A stretch of DNA of 64,000 bases from NCBI GenBank assembly GCA_002221725.1, contig NJFT01000041.1:162695-226694 (forward strand), written 5' to 3'. Both the position numbers and the translations under genes were made by a program. Source of the DNA: Scedosporium boydii. Lineage: Eukaryota; Ascomycota; Sordariomycetes; Microascales; Microascaceae. Position 1 is the first letter of the stretch. Each line of letters opens with the position of its first letter. The notes beneath the pieces were generated by a model that worked only from the letters and a program-made list of their open reading frames with translations, was not told the DNA's origin and made no database searches. Below are positions 11,351-23,436 of this stretch, in pieces.

Positions 11351-12554
11351 AGGTGCTTTCCTCATTTACTTTTGGCTGATGCGAAGAACTGGAAAACCCT
11401 CTATGTATTCCTGGGATGGACGCTGCTATCTCTATCAAAGCAAACAAACTTGGTCACAGGAATCGTCTGATAATATTGCGTCAGTAGTAGCTCTTTTCAC
11501 AACGTCTACCAGCCCAATCTATCACATCTACAAATCCACTACCTCGAAAGAAGCACATAGGTCCCACGCTAATTAGAGGATCGCTGGTTCTCGTTCTCGC
11601 CGATGGGCTGGGCGACGTAGTTTTGAAAGGCAGAAAAGCGGGTGCTGCAGCAGTATTCGGTGTTAGTCCTTCAATCCATCGCGGCGTCCAGCAATGCAAG
11701 CCATGCAACGCAAGCTTTCCCTTTCAACTAGCGCCAAGAGCGGAGCATGGGGAAATCTGGGTCCTAACGGCTTTGTTCAAGCTGCCACCGGGTTACGCCC
11801 TAGAGGGGTGCGAAGACAGAGTTGAGGTCAACCTCTTGCAACCGAGAGTGCAGATTGCAGGATGTATTGAACCATGACCGGGGAGGAGGCCGGCGCTGAG
11901 TTTTATAACCGCGATTCTCTGCTTCGAGCTTGAGGAGGAACTGGTTTAATTGTTAACACTTATATCACCTAGCATAAGCATACCTGCCCTGTTCGGAGAT
12001 GGGGCGCGTGCCAGAGGGCATCGGCATCACCATTTCCCTTGTCGAATACTGTCGAGATAATGTCAAGACCGTAAACAGCATGGAGCATCTACAGTCATAG
12101 CATAATCCAGTTTGAAATCTGTAAATTGCAATTGTACTTGACCCTTGTCCCGAGACCAGTAAACCTGTGCCTTTTTGTGAGAACTGAGCATTGAATCGCC
12201 CCATTTTGCGAATAGCAGATGCGGCCAGCCGTCATGTATCTGACGGGCCGGCGCATAACCCCGACGACCCTTAAAAATTCTACCCACGTCGACGCCTCCT
12301 CACCGAACTTTTTCTTTTTTTCTCTTTTCTTTCCCAACTCAACTAAATTGGGCGTGACGAGATTGCTACCACAACCAAGCCAATTGGCCTTCCCTAACCC
12401 CCGCGAGGGGGCCACGGGAGCCATGCGGACATGTCCCGGCGCACTTCACCACCTTTAAGGGACAATTTGAAGCCTTCTGATCCAATTTCTTGAGCCTCCT
12501 CTCTTCACTTATTACCTCCTTTCTTCTTTAACTCTAGTGGATGGGGGGTTTGAC

Positions 12555-12572
12555 GCTTGGCAAGTGCCAAGC
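12555..12572. repeat. 7-bp stem hairpin GCTTGGC-AAGT-GCCAAGC
   Basis: Perfect inverted repeat with a 4-nt loop in the gene-free region. Nothing nearby shows whether it is transcribed. Confidence 0.6.
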
Positions 12573-12891
12573 ATTCGAATGTGTCACACCGAGTTTCGTC
12601 TATACTAGTCCTTTTGGAGGGTCGACTTTGCTCGAAGTTAGGATAGAACTGCGTTGGGCGAGGGAATGAGCAAGGCCTCTACTCTCGTGGATCCCCGAGT
12701 GCTGTGGGTTCCGCTCTATTATACGGGTGGTGTCCTCATCTCTAGAACCGATCCTAGCATGTTAGGTCTAGGGTCCCTAGCTAAGTTTTGGCTTGTATTC
12801 CTGTGTAATATTGCATTTGATCCCATTTTCTCGAGCACTGTAAGCATTGGCGTGTCTTTCCCTTTTTTTTTCGTCTTCTCCCAGTCGATGG

Positions 12892-12910
12892 TCGCGAGAC
12901 CGTCTCGCGA
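12892..12910. repeat. 8-bp inverted repeat TCGCGAGA-CCG-TCTCGCGA
   Basis: Two perfect 8-bp arms around a 3-nt centre, about 450 bp beyond the eL19 stop. Each arm contains the TCGCGA core of the palindrome at 11339-11350. Confidence 0.6.
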
Positions 12911-13221
12911 GGAGCATGCTGTCAACCTTTAAAAATTGAAAGAGTCCTTATTCGGTACTGGCGGTAAAGGCCGGAGATATTCGACAGACCTCGTCTTTCC
13001 CATATGTTGCGAGGCACCTCCTCTCCCTACGCCTCAGGGAAGGGTCAATGGGTCAAACTTGGGGAGCATGGGGAAATCTGGAGCATTCTGTGAAAAACAG
13101 AAAAAGATAACCGGCATTCATTTAGACGTAATGTAGTCTCTTGTATCGAGTGCAATGCTACCTTTTTGTACCGAAAGACCCTAGGTGACCTTGCCAGCAT
13201 CTCTAGAGCTGGGAGGCCGTA

Positions 13222-13242
13222 TAACAACAACAACAACAACAA
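13222..13242. repeat. (AAC)n microsatellite in the eL19 3' UTR region
   Basis: About seven AAC/ACA units in a row, roughly 120 bp past the eL19 stop codon. GTT repeats on the transcript strand. Confidence 0.8.
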
Positions 13243-13364
13243 GACACCCGAAAACCCTTTGACTCCGAATGCAGCCTCCTTTTGGCCATAGCCTTGGCAC
13301 GACAGGACCAACCTGTCCATTCTTAGGTCGTCTTCGTATTCGTCTCCGTCATCATCATCGTTCT

Positions 13365-14584
13365 TTACTCCTCGGTATCCTCTAGCAGAGCATTCTTCTT
13401 CGCCGCCGCCCTCTCCAACTTGCGCTCGCGAGCGGCCTTGGTCCTGGCACGCTTGGCATCCATCTCCTCCTTGAGCAACCTCTCGCGCTGCTTCTCGGCC
13501 TTGGCACGGTGAATCTGCAGGAGAAAAGAGCATTGTTAGTTTACTGGCGGCTTGTGGCGTCACCTACTGAAAACGTGGTAGAATCTGGTCTCGACTTACG
13601 TGCTCAACGAGGGCACGCTTGTGCTTGAAGGTGTTACCCTTGCTGAGGTGGTAGAGCTCGTGGTAGAGGTGCTTGTCAATCTTTCCGCTGGCACGGTACT
13701 TGACAAGAAGGCGGCGGAGGACACGCTGGCGGCGCATCCAAAGGATCTCACTGCACGAGCAGTTAGCACATGGAAATCAATGACTCGTCGGCCCTCAAGG
13801 AGTGGTGAAAGGTCAGCCTCATGGCGGGAAGCCACCGTTCTAGGGATGGCCTCAGCGCCCCCCAAAGGCCAACCTCCAAGCCCTTCCTAGGCCGCCGGTG
13901 GGTTTTCCATGGTATAGGGAGAGACGTACGTAGGCATACGGGCATTGGCAGTACCCTTGCGCTTACCGAAACCTCGGTGGCGGCCGTCCCTTCGGGCGAG
14001 GTTAAGCTCGCGGGCACGAGATCGGGAGTGCATGGTGACGGGCTTGCGGATGATGAGGCCATCAGCGATGAGCTTTCGGATCGTCTGACGAGAGTTGGCA
14101 TTGCTGATTTCGTTGACTTCGTTGGGGTCTAGCCAGATCTTGTTCTTGCCGCAGCCGATGACCGACGCGGCCAGGCGCTTCTGGGTGAGAAGGTTGGCCC
14201 TATAGTTTTGGCAAACCGTCAGTTAGCCTCCATGTCCGCCTTAAAAAGTTCGCGTGCTGTCTGTTGAATATTTCATCCCCAAAGTCACAGAATCCATCTC
14301 CGAAATTGGAAAATATCATCTTCCCCGCACACAAGTTGCTCGTTCTATCATCATATCGAATCGGGTTTCTGTGGAAGTTCAGATGTATAGGGGGGGATGA
14401 ATGCCAGGGCCGTAGAGTGAGCGCCAGGCAGTAACAGTCATGCCCCCCAAGAATCACCCATTTCCACCACATTCACCCCAAGCACCCACTTGTCTTTCTG
14501 TCGTTGATCGTTTCTTCCGGCAGGGGGGATGGTGGGCTAGCGAATTGAGGTAAATCAACAGGGAATGGGGAGATCATCTTACAT
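13365..14584 (-). CDS. rpl19: 60S ribosomal protein eL19, 4 exons, 190 aa, start codon split by intron 1
   Basis: Large-subunit ribosomal protein. Exons: 14584-14583 (only A and T of the start codon), 14199-13930, 13750-13600, 13514-13365 (573 nt). The sequence begins [20 protein letters not shown] and continues with [19 protein letters not shown], the [20 protein letters not shown] core and [19 protein letters not shown]; it ends in the basic helix typical of eukaryotic eL19. The 190-residue length fits the family. The donor AT|GTAAGA and acceptor ACTATAG|G restore ATG GCC AAC, and no other upstream ATG continues into exon 2. Intron 1 is 383 nt and ends with a GCTAAC/CTGAC branch site. A CT-rich leader lies upstream. 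Confidence 0.93.
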
Positions 14585-15136
14585 CTTGGACGATTAAATT
14601 CGGCGATGGTCGATTATCGGTTGGTGATGGGAGATGGATTGGAAATCTCGGAGTGAAGGGGAGATTTTTTTCTAGTCGTGACTGTGGTCGAGATTCGCTC
14701 CCCTCAGGGTAGGTTTCCAACTTGTGGGCGGTCCAAGACTAGCCCTGATTGGGAGAAGTAGGCGAGGGCTGCTGACGAGATCAAGGCGGGGCAGAAACTT
14801 TACTTGCAGTGACCGAAGGTAAAGTCACGTGATTGAATTTTTTTGCTTTACACTGTAAAGTCTGGCAGAAAAGTGGGAAAAAATGAAAATGAAAATGAAA
14901 TCATCAATTCGCAAGAGAAGCCCTACATCGGTTTTACGCACTGTACTTCGCACCTCCTTGTGCTCCACTGTTGTACGTCACCCAAGCAAGCTCACGTCTT
15001 GGAGACTGATTTCGAACAAGAAACTCATTGCTTCAGGCTTCTTCTCGAAGAGCTATTGTAAGCGTAAAATAAAAGCTCAATGATATATACACATGTACTT
15101 TTTCACAGGGTCTTCCTTTTCAACAGAATCTTCTAT
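14585..15136. other. eL19 promoter / GCN1 3' flank
   Basis: 552 bp between the eL19 start and the GCN1 stop. It has T-rich (plus) stretches near 14664-14673 and AT-rich DNA at 14835-14900. No gene is seen. It should drive strong eL19 expression. Confidence 0.5.
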
Positions 15137-18100
15137 CTAACTGTCGAACACGCCCTCGCCAACATCCACCCTTCCCACACTCCAGATCTCCTTCTCGTCC
15201 TCAACCTCATCGTTAGACAAACCGAGACCACCTTGGCCACCCTCTGCTTCTCTCCGCTCCCTAGCCTGCGCTCCAAGCCTCAGAGTAACTCGCTTGAAGT
15301 AGTCCTGCATGCTGCGCTTCGTATTTGGAGGAAGTTGATCACCCGGCCCGGCCATGAATTTGTCAAAGATCTTGCTCTCCTCGTCGACGACGCTGAACAT
15401 GGCAACGAAAGCCGCCTCAGCGGAGAGCTTGACTGGGATCACCGTGTCACGCACACTGGCGAAAATAGGTGGTGCGAGCAGAGGCGTATGGGGTCGGACG
15501 ATGTCAATGTTAACCCTGCTCAGGGTTCGGATGAGTACTAGTGCAAGTCGCCGAGAGTCGCTGGGGTTTCCGGGAGGAATAATCTCAGCGAGCGTGTCAA
15601 ATATCTGCTTCGTAGTCTCGAAGGGCTTGGAAGAATCGTGTAGCAGATATTTTCCGGTAGCAAGCACGCTGTTTTCGGCAATAAAATTCTATTTCATGGT
15701 TAACTTCGTGTTCGCAACGTTTCCGTGATCTATCTTATAAGCACTTACGATCTTGTTCTTCATACCGCGGCAGAGGAGTTCCGGTAGATCCTCAGCCATA
15801 GGACCGTTGAGCAGGATGTCGGGGGACTCGAGCAGGACTGCATTGAGACCAAGCATAGATGAATTGCTGAAGTTGCCGGTCATGACTCTATTCTTGATCA
15901 AGGCGTTGGCTGCCTCCTCGGGCACATTCTTAATGAGAGCACCGAGGAGCTTCGCGTTGGTGACGGTCATGGCGTCATCCCTCTCATCAGTTTCCATATC
16001 GATGAGCGACAGGACGGCAGTCCGTGATGCCTCGCCCATGTTAGCGCCGGCTTTGCTGATAACCTCGTATAGGGCCTTCAGCATTGCCGTCTTGACTCCA
16101 GGATCCGACGTCTTGCAGCCAGTTACCAGCTCTGCAATTAAGGGATCGATACGCGGTGTATACTTGATCAGCGTGCCCAAGGCCTTAGCCGCGCGGGACC
16201 GTAGAGCCTCGCTCGAAGGATCCGCGAGGGACTTGGCGAACGTCCGCTGGAGCTGGGGCAAGAAGGGCTTGAGAGCCAGAGGTATCTTCTCAAGGAGGTT
16301 ATTCAAGGCTAGCAGAACAGCTTCTTTGACTTCCGTTGATCGTTCCGACACCACACGAATAAGCGGACCGGTGATCTGGGTCACGAAGGGCTTGAGCGAC
16401 GCCTCGCTTGTGCGATCAATGATATCCGACAAGCCCAAAGCAGACTGAGTCCTCTGGTCGGCCGTACCGTACATGAGACCCTGCAAAAAGATCGGAAGGA
16501 TGGCATTGATACCCTTGGGGAGCTCGAAGCCGCGCAGGTTTGCGCCTGGAACGCCGACCAGCTGTAGAGTAACACGGGTCGAGGGCGCGAGATTCTCCAT
16601 CTCTTCCTTCTTTAGCTTCTTGGTGAATTGACTTAGGGCAGCCCAGGCGGCCTTCACTACATCCAGGTCTCCATCATCGAACGCGCTGAGAAGTGCACGA
16701 ATGATGTCTTGGTTATACCTGGAATAGTCGATCTCCGCAACTTCGAAGAACCGGCCGAGATGGTAGGCTGCAGCGGCCCGGCGACGATGATCATCATGTT
16801 TGATAAGTTGGAGCATGACATTCATAACAGTATGGAGACCTTCGTTTTCATCGATCGACAAGAGCACCGTATCAAAGGACTCATCAAGCTCTTGCTTAAG
16901 AGTCTCGTCCGTGCATGTGACAATGTTGTCCAAGAGGGAGTTGATGATATGGGGCATGCGGCGATTCATCGCAGGACCAGCAACGCGGGAGAGAGACCCG
17001 AGCGCCTTGGCATTGAAAGAAGAGATCGGTGGTGTGATGAGGGTAGGGATAAGGTTCGGCAGGATGATGTTTGATCGAGTGGACTCCGTGAGAAGGGTAA
17101 GGAGAGCTGATAAGGCATTGCCTGCAGCCTCCTCGGATCGGAGGAGATTGAGGAGGTATGGAAGTACTTGATCAACGGCCCGCTTGCCGATAATTTGCTG
17201 TAGAGAGTCGAAGGCCTCCGCAGCTGCTTCACGAACGTCGTCATCGGAATCTGTGAGAGCGGTCCGAACGACAGAAACGAGGGTCTTCTCATGGTCTTCG
17301 AGGGCTTCTTCGCTAGCTGACGAGATAAGCTCCTTGAGGGCGAGGCAGATACCCTGCTTGGCGTCAACGTCCGTGGTCTGGAGGCCCTCTTCGAGGGTAG
17401 GCAAGACCGTCGACAGGACGTTATCTCCAGCTCGGCGAATGAGTTCACCAAAGGCATTGCTGGCAATGACTTTGTGTTCCATGTTAGAACTACCGAGACG
17501 GCGAATGAGCAGTTGTGTGAGGGTCGGAACGAGCTCCTTGAGCGTCCGGGGACTTGGAACAAGAACCTTCCAGACCGAGATCGCAGCTGCTCGTACGATA
17601 CCAGCAGTGTCGCACCTGCACACGTAGAGAGCAGAAAGAATCTTGTTCCGCTTCTCAACACCAAGGACTTCCTTGAGCGATGCTCCCGCGTCTCTTGCCT
17701 TCTCCATGAGGGACTCCTCGCCTTCACCTTCAGCCTCAGCCTCTTCTGCGTCCTTAGCGCTAATACCAGTGAGGTTGAACAGGAGATCTCCGACAAGCTC
17801 CACGGAACTCAACCGAATGCGGTAACTATCATCGGCCAAGCCACGTTCGAGCTCTGGGAGGAGCAAATCGACCGCCTTCATTGCAAAATTTTTAACTAGG
17901 AGTCGACCAGCTCGAAGGGATGTCTCACGAATGGACTCGACATCATCCGCTAGGCCAGCAAGAATAGGAGGAATAATTCTTCCAAGATAGTTGGCGAAGC
18001 TGTTGCCGAAGCATACCGGCAGGAAAATGAATAGAGACATGAATCCTTCTCGGACGGCTGGCTTCGAAGACTCGACGTTCTGGAGAATCGTAGGCAGGGT

Positions 18101-21100
18101 TTCCTCCAACCGTGAAGTGCCAAGGCCGGCAAGAACCTCGCTGAGAGCCTGCGCCGAACCAAGGCGATCGCCCGCACCGGTATCCGACTTGAGGGTTTGC
18201 ATGAGACCAGGGATGAGATCCGGAAGTGCGTCCTCGCCAAGTTTCTCCACCAGGGATCCAAGAGCTCTGGAAGCCGTGGCGCGAGTGGTAGGAACAGGGT
18301 CCACAGCGGCCACCTTGAGACCCGCGACCAAGACAGGAAGGTGAATAATGAGATCCCTGCGCTCTGTGAGATGGGCCAGACTGCCAATAACCTGAGCAGC
18401 CTTCCGCTTTGTTCCGGATCGGCTGGCAAGACCACGTTGAAGGATACGCGTGACCAGAGCCAAGGAGGGCGCATCGAGATAATGTACGAATTGAACTTTG
18501 ATGAGGGAGTCCAGCGCATCGTCTGTATATTTGGTGGGATCGCTGAGGGCCTTGAGCAAGATATCGACGATACCCTGTACTTCGGGGTTGGTGATGACTT
18601 CGCCGAATCGCTTCAGTGACTTGTTTGCAGCCGCTCTGACTTCTTTGTGACTGTCGTTGAGGACGGCGGTCAATGGCGGAATAATCTCCGGCAGGCTCAA
18701 TGACAATTGTTGAGGATCGAGATAAGCCATAGCTCCCAAGAGATCGCAGGCACCCCTCTTGCTTCGCCACTGCTGGTCGTCTAATCCGGAGAGCAGTGTA
18801 GGAAGGATCTTCTTGACACCATACGAGCTCAGCTTAGCAAAACAGGCCTTTGCTGCTTCCAGAGCTGCATCACGGACATTGGAATTGCCATCGGCAAATC
18901 CTGTAAGTAGCTGGGGGACGACCTCGATAACGTATGGCTCAAATATACGGCCAAGAATGACTGAGAGAAGCTCGTAAGAGAGAAGAGCCGACTCCCTCTG
19001 ACTGGCATCCTTCTTGTTTTCCATCGCTCCCTTGAGCGTGCTCATTATGCGGAATTCTCGGAGTGAGCCGATTCCCCTACCCCTGACAAGGCCGGCTAAA
19101 CCGTAGGCTGCGCCGCGCTGGGCTGCGTACTTCTTGGCAGACAAAAGTGTTTCCAAAATCTCTGCAAAATAGCGAGAGGACTTTTGTCCGTATACGACCA
19201 CAAGTGGTGGAAGGCACTCTGCAATGGCGTATTGGACAGTTTCCGAGGGAGTGCTGAGCGTGGCTATCAACCTGTCAATGACGACCGGCAGTTTGGAGTC
19301 ACCTGGCTTGAGGTGACGAGCGAGCGCGCCATACATGATGACCACAGCTTCGTTGACGCGGTCAGATGCCTCCGTGTTCTTGTCTGGGCCTTCCAGTGTT
19401 TTCTCAAAGGCCTTCATCAGTCTCTCCAACATACCCTTGCCATGGATATTGATAATTTCGATGGCAGCTTCAAGCATCTCGGATCGGACGGAGGCATTCT
19501 GGTCTCCGAGTGGCCCTTGCTGGATGAGGAAGTCGAATAAGGGATCGAGTTGGGTTCTCGTGAGGTGAGGGGCGAGTTCCTTCAGCGCTCGACCAATACC
19601 GTGACGAGCCTCCCACGGGTCAGAGAGGTCCATCTTCTTGGGCATGCCGTATTCGTCAAGTTTCTGAACTCTCGGCTTGGCGAGCTCTACATAAGCCGCC
19701 TCGAGCTTCTCTAGAACTTTGTCCAAAGTGGAGGCGTGGGCGCCCACCGCCTCTGCGAGAGATCTCGCCGTGGACCTGCGCAACTGAGCATCCTTGCTTT
19801 CGAGGTAAGGAAGCATTCGGAATGGAACATCTGGAGAGATGGAAAATCCACTCTCTTCCCAAATTTCCTGGCCAAGAGTACGATTTTCAGGTTCGTCGTC
19901 ATGGGCGGCGATCCATATCTCGTTCGAGAAAGATAGTTCGCTCATATCAACCTCAGAACTTATAGACTGCAGGACAGCTGTCCGGACGGAGTCCTGCGGG
20001 ACAATTGCTCCCTTGGCTAGAACCTCAATCTCATCAGTGGTCATGCTTGGCGCTACACACCGACAGATATCAGCGAAGCAGTCCTTAATGGCCTTGTAGT
20101 GCTGAGAGTATTGCTGCATGGAATTGATGAGGGTCTCCAGTATATCGGATCTGGGGACAGCCTCCTCTGCACAAACGTCCGAATGGAACGCCAAAACCTC
20201 GACGGCGAGGACTAACTGAGCGTCCCGGTCATCTTCTGTCTTGCCAGCCCCACCGGTGTGAAGTACGTTGAGCAAGAGGGGAACCATATAAATGAATGAG
20301 ACTGCGTCAAAGGGGCGCTGCTCTCCAGCAAATCGTAGTCGGTACAATACACGAGTTATTAAGTCGTCGAGTGGCTCTTGTGTAAGTTCTTCGGGAAGTG
20401 ACAGAACGCCCTTTGCACGAAGAGTTGCAGCGCCGATAGAGACGCGAGTGGGACCGAGGCGGCTTGAAACCCTGTCGGAGCAGGAGATGAATGCCTTCGG
20501 GGCAGAATCCCCAGTAATTAGACAAGCGCCGGCGTCGATGACAGAAAGCAGGGACTTCACCGCTGGCTGAATCCACATTATATCTTCGGTAGGAGGTCCA
20601 GTTGCGAGACTCCGGATTATACCGATGCCCCGGTCTAATTTGGCAGCGGTGGCGCGCACGGATTCGCGGATGCTAGCTTCTTTCTTCAGCTGAGCATTTA
20701 CCTTGGCAGTCTCTTCGGCAGTCAGTTTCTTCTGCTGACCCTTCTTTTCTGCCAGCTGGGCCCTCAGTTCCTCTTCCCACTTCATAATATCGTAATCTTT
20801 TGCGTTTTTGTCGGGCACGGTCTTTTTCTTGTTGGCAAGAACATCGATGAAAGTAGTCCCTTCAGGAGTCTTGAAAATTGCAGCCTCGACAGGGCCAATG
20901 TTTTCGAGACGAGACGGGTCTAGATCATCCCCAATCAAGGATATTATACGCGAAGTCATTGTGGCTGGAGACACGAATGCCAATTCGGCAGCGGCCTTGC
21001 AAGCAGCATCCCTCACCTTCGCAACCTAGTTCGGGGCGACACCCTTAATGTCAGCTGAGAGATATCCAAGTCACATGGGTGTCGTCAAAGTTGTTGTGAA

Positions 21101-23436
21101 GTACGTTACCTGTTGTTCACCAGAAGCAGCGGCCATCATGTGGTTGATTAGGGAGTCTTCGTATTTCCTGGAAAGCTCACCGGGATCCCTCTCGGCCTTA
21201 AGACAGAGGTCTATCCATCCGGCGCCGCCAACCAACTCAGTTCGGCCAAGGACAACCAGTGAGCATAGTTGCTCATCCAATTCCAGTATGCTAGTATCTT
21301 GGCCTGATTCCTCGGCAGTGGCTCGATTTACGCATATGCTCCTCAGCACGGGGAATAAGGCATCGTTCTCAGATTTGCAAATGATAGGAACGCTTTCCTT
21401 ATCAGCTATCTCGACGGATTTTATCCAGTCCCATAAAGCGTTGATCAAAAGCTTGGAAATTGCGTCTGGCTCGTGTCGATAGGCAGCCGAGATACGTTCC
21501 CTCGCCTCCCGGGTAACTCTGGGGCTGAGAGTCGATGAACAAGCGAGGAAGATAAGAGCTTCTGCCCAGGCGAGGGCAGCGGGAGGTGCCATGGCCTGGC
21601 GAGACTCAGCGGGAATCGACAGAAGCGTCCGACAAAGCCAAACGTACTCGTCTTCAATGGTCAATTTGCTAAAGATACGGGGATTGAGGAGGAAGGAGGG
21701 TTTAGGCTCCAACGAGAGGCATTGCTTCGAAAGAGAGACTTTGGAGAGGGCAGTCTTGACCGCACCGCTGTTGAGCTTAGCCAGTAAAAGGGGCACAAGA
21801 CCGGCAAAAACGTAACCGCCAATGGTGAGGCCGCTCTGGGAGGTTGCAAGAGGGTTGGCGATGACCTCATTATAAGAATCCAGCAGTTTTGGTACTGTCG
21901 CCTCAGCGAAGGGGGCAATAGATTTTGTCAACGCATCGTCGTCTAAGGCTGCTGCTAATATTTGGCCGGTTTTCAAGATCCAAATCCTGCGATTTGGGAT
22001 CTTCTTATCAGCTAGGCCCTTTACGAAGGCCTCCGTCACAGGTTTAGCGATGTCGAGAGAGAGCTGAAGACAGCAGCTGACAAGTGTCGAAGTTTCCGCC
22101 TGTAGACAGGCTTCGTTGCCCTCTTTTGGCGCGATCAAGGCGAGGCCAGAAGCAACTTGCTCAGCTTTAGGATTAGAAACGGGCGCTTTCTCCAGAAGTT
22201 GCGCATGTAGGAGCCTCTGGTCGACTGAAGCCAATTTTCCAGACTTTAGGGGGCCCAGAATCTCGTCAACGGCCGCGTCGAGCGAGGGCGACGCTTTCGT
22301 CCGGGATGAGATCGCGGCGAAAGAGGCATATACCCCTGCCCTTACGGCGGCGTTGGAGGATTTAGCGCTCGAGAGAATTGGCTTCAAGAGGTTCTTCGCT
22401 AGAATCTCGGTCAGGTCAAAAGACTTGGGCAGTGAGCTAACAAGAGGCACGATGACGTTGCAGAGCACAACTTCGGGCGCCCGTAGAAGACCCTTTTCTA
22501 AAGCGGGGACGATCTCTGCTTTGAATTCATCGAGAGACGAAAAGTCCGAGAAGTAGTCCGAAAAGGCACCAGCAATATGTTCAGGGACTGAGGTTCGCGA
22601 ATTTACAACTTCTCTAGAGTAGAAGGTGGTGTATTGACTCTTTAGCTTCTCGAGAACTGGTTTGGCCGTGGGAATGCGCGATGATACACCGGCGATGATG
22701 CCTAGAAATGGACCATTGCGTGCGACGGGCTGACTTCCCTTCGCCGCTAGTTGAGTAACTGCATTGGTGAGGGCTTGGTCGCCGGCAGGGCCGTCTTGAG
22801 AAAGCAACTTCCGAAGACCACGTCTGGTAATAACCGTAGCAGAATGCGATACACCAGGCTTAGCGGAGGGACCGAGACACTTTTCCAGCACGAGGGCATG
22901 GCCCTGAAGGATCTGAGAGCCGAACTTATTCCACTGGGGCGTGCCGGCGAGATGCTGGGTAAGAAGACTGCACCACTCGACAAGGACGAAGGCAGTTGTG
23001 GGGGCAAGACCAGGTCTTTGGCACTCTTGAACGACGGCGGTGACAAATGGGGAGAATAGATCGGGGTTGAGTCCGCTTTCTATTATGGACACGAGACAAG
23101 TTTGGACTGCTCGCCTCGAGGGGCGATCGTGGTAAGCTTCGTGGGTCCAGAAGAGGACTTTGAGAAGAGGGGTGATGGTGGCGGGGGGGAGGTCTGTTGT
23201 CGCGAGTGCTGTTAGCATCACTTATCCCCAAGCGGCGAAGACTCTTCGAGGGACTCCCCAGGGGACTCGGGCGGTGACCCGAGATATGCGAGTTCGGAAT
23301 CGGTACCTTTTTGGGCTATCTTCTCGTCGATTACGCGTAGCTGAGCTTGGCGAGCCGTCGTCGAAGAGGACATCAACGCGGCCTTTGCGGCAGGGAAATC
23401 GAAGGCCACAGGGCCATCCGTCGTAGTTTCGGTCAT
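15137..23436 (-). CDS. gcn1: GCN1, eIF2-alpha kinase activator, HEAT-repeat protein, 4 exons, 2680 aa
   Basis: Ribosome-bound scaffold that passes the uncharged-tRNA or stalled-ribosome signal to Gcn2, raising eIF2-alpha phosphorylation in amino-acid starvation. Exons: 23436-23307, 23193-21110, 21025-15749, 15688-15137 (8043 nt), close to the yeast protein (about 2670 aa). Almost the whole chain is HEAT-type helical pairs, for example KRFGEVITNPEVQGIVDILL and RDAALEAAKACFAKLSSYGV. The segment from about residue 1300 to 1700 corresponds to the eEF3-like part in the family; the Gcn2-binding (RWD-binding) part is C-terminal. The start ATG at 23436 gives MTETTTDGPVAFDFPAAKAA; intron 1 has a GCTAAC branch site. 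The acidic tail (VEDEKEIWSVGRVDVGEGVF) ends the protein. It is divergent with the RNA helicase gene. Confidence 0.95.

Larger units (their letters stand above)
10202..13364. other. gene-free region of 3.2 kb
   Basis: No gene with a recognisable product on either strand. Open frames are all under about 110 codons and overlap without codon bias I can trust. It should contain the SHMT promoter at the left and the eL19 3' UTR at the right (an AAC repeat at 13222-13242). Perfect inverted repeats occur at 11339-11350, 12555-12572 and 12892-12910. An unrecognised lncRNA or decayed mobile element cannot be excluded. Confidence 0.45.

Noticed and set aside
14200..14582. possible box C/D snoRNA in eL19 intron 1 (ATGATGA at 14352-14346)
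   Set aside because: The only CTGA downstream is about 130 nt away and coincides with the branch site; no guide-like segments or terminal stem.
17943..18770. 275-codon open frame overlapping GCN1 in another minus-strand frame
   Set aside because: It lies wholly inside the GCN1 coding exon and reads as Ser/Arg/Gly-rich nonsense, a codon-bias shadow.
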